A stretch of 46,851 bases of DNA from Clostridium sp. CAG:710 (GTDB lineage Bacteria; Bacillota_I; Bacilli_A; RF39; UBA660). The notes below the pieces were generated by a model. That model worked only from the letters and a program-made list of their open reading frames with translations. It was not told the origin of the DNA and ran no database searches. How positions within the stretch are numbered: the first letter of the stretch is position 1; the number at the start of each line of letters is the position of its first letter. Made by a program: the position numbers and the translations under genes. Below are positions 1 through 8,018 of the stretch, piece after piece. Where the stretch lies: contig HF996861.1 in assembly GCA_000432595.1 (NCBI GenBank), positions 1-46,851 on the forward strand, read 5' to 3'.

Positions 1-30
1 TTTTTGTGTCTACTTTTATCTTACAACTTC

Positions 31-58
31 AAGATAATACTATCTTTCTTTTCTTTTT
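31..58 (+). terminator. Weak intrinsic terminator of an upstream, off-window gene
   Basis: AAGATA at 31-36 pairs with TATCTT at 41-46 around a 4-base loop, and a T-rich run follows. The six-pair, AT-only stem is weak. It probably ends a gene lying before the window, since galE begins just downstream. Confidence 0.4.
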
Positions 59-93
59 AAAATAGGTTATACTTATTTTAGGAGGATAATAAT

Positions 94-1098
94 ATGAATA
101 TTTTAGTTACTGGTGGTTGTGGCTATATAGGTAGCCATACTTGTTGTGAACTTTTAAATAAAGGACACAATGTTATAATAATTGATAATTTATCTAATTC
201 AAAAAAAGAAGTTGTTAATTATATTAAAGAAATTACAGGACGTGATGTTACACTTTATATTGGTGATGTTTGTGATAAGGATTTATTAAGAAAAATATTT
301 AATGAAAATAAAATTGATTCTGTTATACATTTTGCTGGTTATAAGGCAGTTGGTGAGAGTGTAAAACTTCCACTTAAATATTATAGAAATAATTTAGATT
401 CAACTCTTTCTTTATGTGAGGTTATGTCTCAGTTTGATTGCAAGAATTTAGTGTTTTCTTCTTCTGCGACTGTATATGGTATTCCAAAAAAATTACCTAT
501 AAAAGAAGATTTTCCACTTTCTACAACAAATCCATATGGAACAACCAAGTTAATGATAGAAAGAATATTAAAGGATTTATATACTTCGGATAATACTTGG
601 CATATTGCACTTCTTAGATATTTTAATCCAATAGGGGCTCACTCATCTGGACTTTTAGGAGAAGATCCAAATGGTATACCTAATAATTTAATGCCTTATA
701 TAGTTAAAGTTGCGACTGGTGAATTGGAATGTTTAAGTATATTTGGAGATGATTATGATACTAAAGATGGTACTGGTGTTAGAGATTATATTCATGTTGT
801 TGATTTAGCACTTGGACATATTGCTGCAATTCATAAAATTAATAAAGAGCCTGGTGTTTATACTTATAATCTTGGTACTGGTGTAGGATATAGTGTTTTA
901 GATCTTGTTAAAACATTTAGCAAGGTAAATAATATAAATGTTAATTATAAGATTGCACCTAGACGTCCTGGGGATATTGCTGAGTGTTATGCGGATACTA
1001 CTAAAGCATCAGATGAACTACATTGGCACGCTACTAAAACTATTGAAGATATGTGTAGAGATTCATATAACTTTGCTATAAAAAATAAAATTAAATAA
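94..1098 (+). CDS. galE: UDP-glucose 4-epimerase
   Basis: This enzyme interconverts UDP-glucose and UDP-galactose in the cytoplasm, supplying galactose for glycans or feeding the Leloir pathway. The 334-residue length is normal for the family. The N-terminus carries the NAD-binding Rossmann motif TGGCGYIGSHT. The short-chain dehydrogenase catalytic set is visible as SSSATVYG and the YxxxK pair Y148/K152 in NPYGTTK. An ATG start is preceded by a clear TAGGAGG ribosome site. No other Leloir gene is nearby, so its role here (cell-surface sugars or galactose use) is open. Identification is secure from the motifs and full-length resemblance. Confidence 0.96.
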   Translation: MNILVTGGCGYIGSHTCCELLNKGHNVIIIDNLSNSKKEVVNYIKEITGRDVTLYIGDVCDKDLLRKIFNENKIDSVIHFAGYKAVGESVKLPLKYYRNNLDSTLSLCEVMSQFDCKNLVFSSSATVYGIPKKLPIKEDFPLSTTNPYGTTKLMIERILKDLYTSDNTWHIALLRYFNPIGAHSSGLLGEDPNGIPNNLMPYIVKVATGELECLSIFGDDYDTKDGTGVRDYIHVVDLALGHIAAIHKINKEPGVYTYNLGTGVGYSVLDLVKTFSKVNNINVNYKIAPRRPGDIAECYADTTKASDELHWHATKTIEDMCRDSYNFAIKNKIK

Positions 1099-1136
1099 AA
1101 TAAAATTATAGTACTTATAAAGAATTTAAATAATGC

Positions 1137-1188
1137 TACCTTTACAAATTATGGCTTTTGAATTACCATAAATAAAATTCGTTATAAT
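1137..1188 (+). promoter_or_regulatory. Promoter region of the 1217 gene, with an element repeated at 1971
   Basis: TTTACAAATTATG (1141-1153) and the next twelve bases closely match the stretch at 1976-2000 upstream of the other small gene. A consensus TATAAT lies at 1183-1188, just before the TAGGAG ribosome site. The TTTACA may be a -35 with a poor -10 (TACCAT, 1164-1169), or the repeated block may be a regulator site upstream of the real -10. Confidence 0.45.
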
Positions 1189-1216
1189 ATATAGTATAGT
1201 TAGGAGTTAAGTGTGT

Positions 1217-1534
1217 ATGGATATTTTACCTGAAAAATTAACTGATGCAGGAAATGGTAAAAAGTATGGTGAGGGTTATAGAATTGTATATTTTGAAAAT
1301 AATCATAAATATTCAATCGGTGCATATTGCAAAACAATTGAAGGATTTATGATTGGCTTCGCTGAGTATGATCCGATTATAGATGAGGATGATGTTCCAT
1401 CATTTATTTCTACAGATGATATTTTAGAAAGATGTTTAAATTTATATAATGATATAGATGGGGTGGCAATATATAAAACTGATGGTACATGTATTCAAAA
1501 GAAATATAGAAATGTAGTAAAACAAAATATATAA
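1217..1534 (+). CDS. Small acidic protein of unknown function
   Basis: I do not recognise this 105-residue soluble protein. It is rich in acidic and aromatic residues, with a YGEGYRIVYF segment near the N-terminus and an acidic centre (DPIIDEDDVP). There is no signal peptide or membrane segment. An in-frame GTG lies at 1211, but ATG 1217 is preferred because TAGGAG at 1201-1206 is then ten bases upstream. It has its own promoter and is closed by a good terminator, so it looks like a real single gene. Confidence 0.7.
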   Translation: MDILPEKLTDAGNGKKYGEGYRIVYFENNHKYSIGAYCKTIEGFMIGFAEYDPIIDEDDVPSFISTDDILERCLNLYNDIDGVAIYKTDGTCIQKKYRNVVKQNI

Positions 1535-1554
1535 TAGAGTCTAAAACTGATATG

Positions 1555-1591
1555 AACCCCGTTTCTTGGACAAAATAGAAACGAGGTTTTT
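1555..1591 (+). terminator. Intrinsic terminator after the 105-residue gene
   Basis: AACCCCGTTTCT (1555-1566) pairs with AGAAACGAGGTT (1577-1588), with one mismatch and a ten-base loop, and runs into a T stretch. Confidence 0.85.
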
Positions 1592-1909
1592 ATATATTTA
1601 AATTAAGTTATGATGAAAAATACAATTACATCAATATAAAAAATGAAATGAATAAATTATCATTATCAAAGATAATATATGTATTCACTAAGTTCAATAT
1701 TTATGATGTTTAATTGATATACATGGTTATGATATCTTAAGAACAAGTAGTAACAAATATTACAATAAATTTATAAAATAGTATGTAATAGATAAATTGT
1801 TATAATCAATGAAATCTGAATTATCAATAATAGAAAAATCATTAACTGTTTCAATTATAGGAACAAAGCAATGATTATCCTTATTAAAAACGGTAACCCA
1901 TTTGTCTAC
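1592..1909. pseudogene. Gene-decay region between two small genes
   Basis: The gap from the terminator to the next promoter (about 1592-1970) holds no intact gene but has protein-like fragments. On the minus strand, 1909-1760 is open for about 49 codons without a start codon. It begins VDKWVTVFNK and contains CFVPIIETVNDFSII, with an in-frame stop just upstream. On the plus strand, frames around 1597-1710 (YDEKYNYINIKNEMNK) and 1710-1783 (IDIHGYDILRTSS) also read like peptide. I cannot name a family. Chance open frames in AT-rich DNA are the alternative. Confidence 0.3.
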
Positions 1910-1975
1910 TTAATGGTTTCAATTGTATATTTTCTTCTCTACTTGTCTACTTTAAGCTTATCACTACAGATACCC

Positions 1976-2004
1976 TTTACAAATTATGATTTTTGGATTA
2001 TTAT
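1976..2004 (+). promoter_or_regulatory. Sigma-A-type promoter of the 2032 gene
   Basis: TTTACA (1976-1981), 17-base spacer, TATTAT (1999-2004). The -35 and most of the spacer repeat the element at 1141. Confidence 0.65.
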
Positions 2005-2031
2005 ATTTCTTAATTTGAGGGGGAATTATAG

Positions 2032-2340
2032 ATGCGTGTAAAGAACTTAAAATTAGTGTTTGACACTGTTAATGGTGAAAATAAGTTAATAATGGTTAGG
2101 AGTATTAATAATTTTGAAGATCTTATCTTAAGAAGAGATCCTAGCGAGTATAAGTGCGTTTTTTCTGGGACTGTATACTATTTTGACAGAAAAAAGGTTA
2201 TGCCTCTTTCTTTATTTTTACCACTTGATGATTTAAAAAGAAATATTTCTAAAAAGGAATTAAAAGAATTTTATAATGAGAATGCAGAACAAATTCTTAA
2301 AAAAGCTAAAGGTAAAACTAAAAAGATAGGTTTTGTTTAA
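2032..2340 (+). CDS. Small basic protein of unknown function
   Basis: This 102-residue protein is unrecognised. The N-terminal half is predicted beta-rich (MRVKNLKLVFDTVNGENKLIM) and the C-terminal half is a Lys-rich helix (SKKELKEFYNENAEQI) ending in a basic tail. It has no signal peptide or membrane span. The ATG has a strong GAGGGGG ribosome site, the gene has its own promoter, and a perfect-stem terminator follows. It is therefore a genuine transcription unit. Its upstream region partly duplicates that of the 1217 gene, although the proteins are not similar. Confidence 0.72.
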   Translation: MRVKNLKLVFDTVNGENKLIMVRSINNFEDLILRRDPSEYKCVFSGTVYYFDRKKVMPLSLFLPLDDLKRNISKKELKEFYNENAEQILKKAKGKTKKIGFV

Positions 2341-2350
2341 TAATGCTATT

Positions 2351-2375
2351 AGAGATGCAAAGCATCTCTTTTTTA
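2351..2375 (+). terminator. Intrinsic terminator
   Basis: AGAGATGC (2351-2358) and GCATCTCT (2362-2369) form a perfect stem with loop AAA, followed by Ts. Confidence 0.88.
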
Positions 2376-2417
2376 ATGCCTTCTATATCGAACAAATATT
2401 CTATCTTGATTTTCAAT

Positions 2418-2475
2418 GGGGGGGGGGTGCATAGTGAGTATAGCAAGGGGGGGGGGTGTATACTGAGTATAGATT
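2418..2475 (+). repeat. Two tandem 29-bp repeats, each opening with a G10 tract, in the leader of the LRR gene pair
   Basis: Ten consecutive Gs occupy 2418-2427 and again 2447-2456. Each is followed by a 16-base near-identical tail (TGCATAGTGAGTATAG and TGTATACTGAGTATAG), giving a 29-base period. The second tract ends 38 bases before the ATG at 2495. An in-frame TAA at 2480-2482 separates the tracts from the coding frame, so length changes cannot alter the protein frame. They could change promoter spacing or leader structure. TATACT at 2459-2464 is a possible -10, but no matching -35 is evident. Confidence 0.9.
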
Positions 2476-2494
2476 AAAATAAGGAAGGTGCAAA

Positions 2495-4246
2495 ATGAGA
2501 GATAGGAAGAAAAGGAATATCATAATTGGTGTGCTTTGTTGCTTATTAGTAGTAATGGGTATTGGTTATGCAATATTATCACAAACTCTAAATATAAGTG
2601 GAGTAGCTAATATGAAGGGTGACTGGAATGTAAAAATAACTAATATGGAATTAATTAAAACTACAGGTATGGCAAAGGAACTAGAAAAATCGTTTACAGA
2701 TACAACTGCAACTTTTAAGGGTGAGATGTATATTCCTGGTGATTCAGCAGAATATAAAATAACTGTAACAAACGCAGGAAATATAGACGCTAAGCTTGCA
2801 AGTGTATCACAATCAATTGAAAATGAAGTTAGTGATATTAAGTTTACTAATACAGCATTAGAGGGTAGAATTTTGAAATCAGGAGAAAGCTATGAATTCA
2901 ATGTAAAAGCAAAATTTAATGATGAGGCAACTTCTATTCCTGATAAAAGTAAAATTCCAACATATACGATTACTTTGCAATATGTTCAATATGATAGGGA
3001 TAAAGCCTATAATGTTTCAACAAATCCTACAAGTGAGGATTGCTTTACAATTAGTGATGATGGAGTAATTACTTCATATGATTATACATGCGGAACTGAT
3101 GTTGTTATTCCTGATAATGTTAATAACATAACTGTTAAAAGTATAAAGCCATCCGCTTTTGAAGTTACAAATTATGGCGATAATAATATTTATTATTATT
3201 CTTCAAATGATAGTGGGATGTATGTATTTAAAAATCAAGAAGCACTAGATATGTTCATCCGCTATCTTGCCTTGGAAGGAAATACAAAAGAAGGGTATAA
3301 AAAAAATGTTGAAGCAACCTTAAAAGAACAAAATAAAACTCTTGAAGATTGGTTAAAAGAACGTGAAAAAGAATATTCTCAAACATTTTCGACAATTGAT
3401 CAAGTTATTGAATATCTAATTAATGAATCCAAAAGAGAAATAATTCAAAACCCAAATATATATTCCCTTAAAGACAATGCTGACTTATCTGGTAAGACAC
3501 TTCTTGCACTTTTTAAACTTGCCGTAAGCGAGGATGGATTAACTTATACGCTTTCACAAAAAGAAGCAACAGATGCTATATCTTCGCCAATAACTAGTTT
3601 AGATTTGAGTAAGACAGCACATTTAGAAAGTGCAAATATCTTTTATAATATGGAAAATATTAAAAAAATTAATTTAGGTAGTAAGCCTTTTACATATTCA
3701 AATTATTTAAATGAAAAAAAAGGAGATACTGCTAATACTATTTTAGATGAATTAATTGTTACTTCAGAAGTTTATAATGAAATTTCAAAGTCCTCTTCTA
3801 ATAGTTCATTCTTTTCAAAAACGACTATAACAAAATTAATAATACTTAATGGAGTTGATACACATGAATTAAATGTTAGTAACCTTTTTGATGAGACATC
3901 TACAAATATAAAAGAAATCTCGTTAGAAGATGGTATAACAAAAATAGGAAACAAAGCTTTTGAAGGATTACATTTAGAAAAAATTAGTTTTCCTAATTCT
4001 TTAATTTCAATTGGAAAAAGAGCACTTGCTAATAATCCTACTTTAACGAATGCAGGATTAGGCAAATTACCTAAACTATTAAATGAGTTATCATCTGATG
4101 CTTTTATGGGTGATACTTCTTTAACTAAAATAATATTAACTTCCGATACTGATATAGATGGTTTTGAGAATGGTACACAAATAAAAATTGGTACTAATAA
4201 TGATACATATGCACCAATTTATGTAACCGTTGAGTATGAAAGGTAG
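2495..4246 (+). CDS. Membrane-anchored surface protein with BspA-type leucine-rich repeats (first paralogue)
   Basis: This 583-residue protein begins with a basic cytoplasmic tip (MRDRKKRN) and one hydrophobic segment at about residues 9-28. That segment acts either as an uncleaved anchor or as a signal peptide ending at GYA. Residues about 30-170 form a beta-rich, Ig- or camelysin-like domain (GDWNVKITN ... PGDSAEYKITVTN). A linker CFTISDDGVITSYDYTCG with two Cys follows. The C-terminal half carries degenerate BspA/LRR_5 repeats such as ITKIGNKAF and LEKISFPNSLISIG. There is no LPXTG signal. The ATG has an AAGGAAGG ribosome site. The gene is followed at once by a paralogue. The role is likely cell-surface binding; the ligand is unknown. 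Confidence 0.8.
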   Translation: MRDRKKRNIIIGVLCCLLVVMGIGYAILSQTLNISGVANMKGDWNVKITNMELIKTTGMAKELEKSFTDTTATFKGEMYIPGDSAEYKITVTNAGNIDAKLASVSQSIENEVSDIKFTNTALEGRILKSGESYEFNVKAKFNDEATSIPDKSKIPTYTITLQYVQYDRDKAYNVSTNPTSEDCFTISDDGVITSYDYTCGTDVVIPDNVNNITVKSIKPSAFEVTNYGDNNIYYYSSNDSGMYVFKNQEALDMFIRYLALEGNTKEGYKKNVEATLKEQNKTLEDWLKEREKEYSQTFSTIDQVIEYLINESKREIIQNPNIYSLKDNADLSGKTLLALFKLAVSEDGLTYTLSQKEATDAISSPITSLDLSKTAHLESANIFYNMENIKKINLGSKPFTYSNYLNEKKGDTANTILDELIVTSEVYNEISKSSSNSSFFSKTTITKLIILNGVDTHELNVSNLFDETSTNIKEISLEDGITKIGNKAFEGLHLEKISFPNSLISIGKRALANNPTLTNAGLGKLPKLLNELSSDAFMGDTSLTKIILTSDTDIDGFENGTQIKIGTNNDTYAPIYVTVEYER

Positions 4247-4254
4247 TGTGGAAA

Positions 4255-6492
4255 ATGAGAGATAGAAAGAAAAGAAACATTATAATTGGCTCTTTATGTT
4301 GCCTTCTTGTATTTATGGGAATTGGTTATGCCTTGTTGAACCAAAGATTAACTATAAAGGGTCAAGAAATAGTAATGGGTGAATGGGATGTAAGAATCAC
4401 TAATATTACCAGTAAAAATCCTGTAGGTAAGGCAAAAGATGTTAGTCACTCTTTCACTAATACTTCGGCAACTTTTGCAGCTGACTTATGGTTACCGGGA
4501 GATTCAATAGAGTATGAAGTAACAGTAGAAAATAAGGGTAATGTAGTTGCAGCATTACAAACTGTTACTCCATCAACAGTTGCATCGGATAACTCAGTTA
4601 AATTTACTCATACTGAAATTCCTCAAATTCTTCAACCTGGAGATGCTAAAACTTTTACCATGAAAGTTGAATTTTTAGAGAGTGCTACATCAATTCCTAA
4701 TAATAAAGGTGTTAAATATACTTTGGATATAGTATATGTTCAAAATGATGGAAAGAGTGAAGTGGCTAAAGCAACTGAATCAAGTGATTCATCATGTTTT
4801 ATGATTAGTGACAATGGTACAATTGTTTCGTATGATTATGACTGTGGGCCTAATATAGTTGTACCTGCAAAGGTAGGAAATATAGAAGTTAAGAATGTGC
4901 TTCCATTATTCTTTGCTTCTGATGGTATCATACTAACAAGACTAGATGGTTATGATGATGAAAATTCAGAAAACTATCAAAAAAACGTGTTTGTATTTAT
5001 AAATGAATCAAAAAAGGAAAAGTTTCTGGCTTGGTTGGATAAAAATTATTCTACTCTTACTGACAATGAAAAACAAGAATTAGAATCTGTGGAACAAAAT
5101 TCTTATATATATGGAAGTATGGAGTATAAAGGACTATCTTTGAAAGCATATGATATTAGTAATATTACAAATGGTAATAACATTAATTATAACTATATAA
5201 TATCAAAACAGAGTGATGGTACAATAAGTTTAGAGGGGTGTTCATCATATAATTTGAATAGTAGTAACATATTTACTATATATGCTGATATGTATACTGT
5301 AGGTGATATTCCTTTTGGTAATTATTGTACTACAAAAGAAGCCTGTGAGTTATTAAAAGCATGGTTTAGAAGCAAGGATCCCGCTAAAGGATATGCTACC
5401 AATACTTACTATGAATATATAGGCTATGAAAGTCAAGATAATAGTTATGGATCAGCTTATCAATCATATGGAGCTTATTATACTATAGATGAGATACCAA
5501 CTAAACCACATATATTTTATCCAACACTATATTTTGCCCCAAAATATCTTAAAGATAGTGGCATTAGTATTAAAAGTATTGATTTTTCTAATGCAGTTAA
5601 TATAACTGGGTCTTTTTATATGTATAATTTTGATGTATATGGTAATGGCGAGTTTGGTAATGTAAATAAAATTGTGTTACCTCCAAATGCATATACTATT
5701 TTTAAAGTACAAGGATTTGATAATGTTGTTTTTCCGAAGAATTCAGCAACAAAAGTGGTTGGCAGCATTGCTTCTTCTAATTTATTATCATTAAATATTC
5801 CAGCTTCAGTAAGAACTATTAGAAATCTAGTTGACCCTGAGTCTGGAACGGAATTCGTCTCACCATTGAAGACATTAACATTTGATAAAAACTCTAGCTT
5901 GGTTGCGGTTTATGGAAAGGCAAAGAGCTATGGAAATACGTATACTTATTTAATAACTGGTCAAAGCTATTTTAGTCATGCTAAATTGTCTTCTCTTTCT
6001 CTTCCTAAATCTTTAAAGTATATTGGTGATGGTGCTTTTGCAAATAATTCTATAACTTCATTAACTCTTCCTAGTAACTTAAAGTATATAGGTAATAATT
6101 CATTTGAAAATAATTCTATAACTTCTCTAAATATTCCTAACAGTGTTGAATATTTAGGAGATGTTGCATTCAAAAATAACAAGATTTCATCATTAACTTT
6201 TGAATCCGGAAGTGAATTAGTTTGCTTAGGAAGCGGTGATGATCGTTATAGCGAGGGTAACATATTTTATGGTAATCAATTAACTTCTGTTGTGTTACCA
6301 CCTTTAATTAGTGAAATTGGCAAGGATTCATTTGGTAATAATCCAAACTTAAAACAAATAACTATTACTGGAACAGAGAAAGTAAGATATTTTGATAGAA
6401 ATGCATATAAAATTGAATTAACTGATGGTCAACAAATAGATGTTGGAACTAAAGATAATCCGGCATATGCTACTATTAAGTATCAAAAATAA
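4255..6492 (+). CDS. Membrane-anchored surface protein with BspA-type leucine-rich repeats (second paralogue)
   Basis: This 745-residue paralogue of the preceding gene has a nearly identical start (MRDRKKRNIIIG) and hydrophobic segment. The same beta-rich domain follows (GEWDVRITN ... PGDSIEYEVTVEN), then the matching linker CFMISDNGTIVSYDYDCG. A long Tyr/Asn-rich middle region is specific to this copy. Three regular 22-residue LRR_5 units lie at about residues 578-643 (for example ITSLTLPSNLKYIGNNSF). A GTG at 4246 would also be open, but ATG 4255 aligns exactly with the paralogue start. It lies eight bases after the first gene's stop, so the two are co-transcribed. No sortase signal is present. 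It is probably a surface adhesin or sensor. Confidence 0.8.
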   Translation: MRDRKKRNIIIGSLCCLLVFMGIGYALLNQRLTIKGQEIVMGEWDVRITNITSKNPVGKAKDVSHSFTNTSATFAADLWLPGDSIEYEVTVENKGNVVAALQTVTPSTVASDNSVKFTHTEIPQILQPGDAKTFTMKVEFLESATSIPNNKGVKYTLDIVYVQNDGKSEVAKATESSDSSCFMISDNGTIVSYDYDCGPNIVVPAKVGNIEVKNVLPLFFASDGIILTRLDGYDDENSENYQKNVFVFINESKKEKFLAWLDKNYSTLTDNEKQELESVEQNSYIYGSMEYKGLSLKAYDISNITNGNNINYNYIISKQSDGTISLEGCSSYNLNSSNIFTIYADMYTVGDIPFGNYCTTKEACELLKAWFRSKDPAKGYATNTYYEYIGYESQDNSYGSAYQSYGAYYTIDEIPTKPHIFYPTLYFAPKYLKDSGISIKSIDFSNAVNITGSFYMYNFDVYGNGEFGNVNKIVLPPNAYTIFKVQGFDNVVFPKNSATKVVGSIASSNLLSLNIPASVRTIRNLVDPESGTEFVSPLKTLTFDKNSSLVAVYGKAKSYGNTYTYLITGQSYFSHAKLSSLSLPKSLKYIGDGAFANNSITSLTLPSNLKYIGNNSFENNSITSLNIPNSVEYLGDVAFKNNKISSLTFESGSELVCLGSGDDRYSEGNIFYGNQLTSVVLPPLISEIGKDSFGNNPNLKQITITGTEKVRYFDRNAYKIELTDGQQIDVGTKDNPAYATIKYQK
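5986..6183 (+). repeat. Three 66-bp tandem coding repeats (LRR_5 units)
   Basis: Units at 5986-6051, 6052-6117 and 6118-6183 each encode 22 residues with the pattern ITSLxLPxxLKYIGxxxFxNN. AATAATTCTATAACTTC recurs exactly 66 bases apart, so recombination between units could change repeat number. Confidence 0.85.
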
Positions 6493-6498
6493 ATATAA

Positions 6499-6525
6499 AA
6501 AAGATCACAATTTTAGTGATCTTTT
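6499..6525. terminator. Bidirectional intrinsic terminator
   Basis: AAAAGATCAC and GTGATCTTTT form a perfect ten-pair stem around a seven-base loop. It serves the LRR gene pair on the plus strand and the ABC permease on the minus strand. Confidence 0.88.
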
Positions 6526-6542
6526 CATATGTAATTTTGTTT

Positions 6543-8018
6543 TTATATATTTTTTATGTTTCTTTTATTAAATACTATAAATGCAGTAATTATCATTATT
6601 AAGAAGTAAATAGTACATATTAATATTGAGAATGGAATCGACAGAGTAGGGAATGAGTTTACCCCTCCATATAGATAATTAGTGAAGTTCCAGTTTAATG
6701 TAACAAAGTACTTAAGTGGTATTATATTTCTATTTATTGCAATTAAGTTAATTATATCAGCTGCTCCAACTCCAACTATTGGTAATGCAACTCCTAATGT
6801 GGATACATTTGTAATTGTAGAAATTGCGAATGCTAGAGTTGCTAATAAGATAAATTCTGGTAATACGGCTAATACATTGTCAAAAATATATTTAAATAAG
6901 TTTATATGCATTACTTTATTTTGAACAAAGTTATATATAACAACTGGTATATTTAAACTACTAAATCCAAAGAATATTCCTCCTACTATAAGTTGCATTA
7001 TAAATGCGGATAGTATTGCGAATATAATCATAAATAGACTAACTATATATTTTGATAATAATATCTTATTTCTACTATATGGTCTAACAAGTAATAATTT
7101 AATTGTTCCTTTATCAAATTCAGTTGATACTATAGATCCTGCTACTGCCGCAATGATAATCATTATAAATAGGAAGTTATCACTTAATGTATTCATTAAT
7201 AAATTCCTTGTTGTTTTAGCATTATTTATATCAACCTTATTATCTATTATATATTTGTTGTTTGCATTATTTTTCATGTATTCTATGTATTGTCTTTTTA
7301 TTTGATATTCTTCTTTTATATTAAATTCGCTGGTGTTTTTTATGATGCTTTCTTTAAATTCTTTATATGTTTGTGGCGCTTGTTTATAGTCTTCTAGGGC
7401 AGTATTTAAATAGTTATTATCATATGGTATATCTTTTTCAAGTCTTAATTTTAATTTTTCTAATTTATTTTTTTCCTCTTTTATTCTTGAATTATATAAC
7501 TCTTTATTTTTAGCTTTTTCTCTTTCTTTTTCTAGTGAGGCTATTTCATCTGTTGTTATTTTTATCTCTTTATTTACAAAATATTTCCAGTCATTAGAAT
7601 CTAATTCTTTTAAGAATGCATCATATTCTTTTTTGTATTCATTATAGGCTTCTATATCTTTTTCAATATATTTTGCATTATTCATACTATGTATGATGTC
7701 TCTTAAGTTTTCTCTTATGAGTATTTTTTTCCATGGCTCTTTGTATTTATCTGCTAGTTCATATAACTCGATATTTGATAAATCATTATAGTATTCTTCT
7801 TTTTCTCCTGGGCTGTTTTTATCATAAGAATCAATTGTTCTTTTTAATTCTTGAAGTTCATATTTTTGATCTGTTAGTGTTGATACTGAATCATCCATAC
7901 TATATTTTTTGGTTAAAAAGGTATTTAGCGTTATAATACATAGCATAATAACAAGTAATATATAAATGCTTTTTCTTTTAAATACTTTATATAGTTCGTT
8001 TTTAATTAAATTAATCAA
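6543..8018 (-). CDS. ABC-2 type transporter permease with a large coiled-coil insert
   Basis: This 491-residue membrane protein partners the adjacent ATPase. Its N-terminus (LIKNELYKVFKRKSIYILL) is typical of ABC-2 permeases. After the first membrane segment comes a long, charged, helical extracytoplasmic insert (about residues 40-270). The remaining membrane spans follow, with the characteristic stretch STEFDKGTIKLLLVRPYSR between them. The start is TTG with GGAGGT seven bases upstream, and it overlaps the ATPase end by eight bases, so the pair is translationally coupled. The substrate is unknown; such pairs often export peptides, antibiotics or lipids. Confidence 0.85.
   Translation of the reverse strand: MINLIKNELYKVFKRKSIYILLVIMLCIITLNTFLTKKYSMDDSVSTLTDQKYELQELKRTIDSYDKNSPGEKEEYYNDLSNIELYELADKYKEPWKKILIRENLRDIIHSMNNAKYIEKDIEAYNEYKKEYDAFLKELDSNDWKYFVNKEIKITTDEIASLEKEREKAKNKELYNSRIKEEKNKLEKLKLRLEKDIPYDNNYLNTALEDYKQAPQTYKEFKESIIKNTSEFNIKEEYQIKRQYIEYMKNNANNKYIIDNKVDINNAKTTRNLLMNTLSDNFLFIMIIIAAVAGSIVSTEFDKGTIKLLLVRPYSRNKILLSKYIVSLFMIIFAILSAFIMQLIVGGIFFGFSSLNIPVVIYNFVQNKVMHINLFKYIFDNVLAVLPEFILLATLAFAISTITNVSTLGVALPIVGVGAADIINLIAINRNIIPLKYFVTLNWNFTNYLYGGVNSFPTLSIPFSILICTIYFLIMIITAFIVFNKRNIKNI

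Noticed and set aside
2418..2475. CRISPR-like repeat or short coding sequence in the poly-G region
   Set aside because: Only two copies occur, with no unique spacers of regular size. The ATG at 2416 opens just 16 codons, and the main gene's frame has a stop at 2480-2482.
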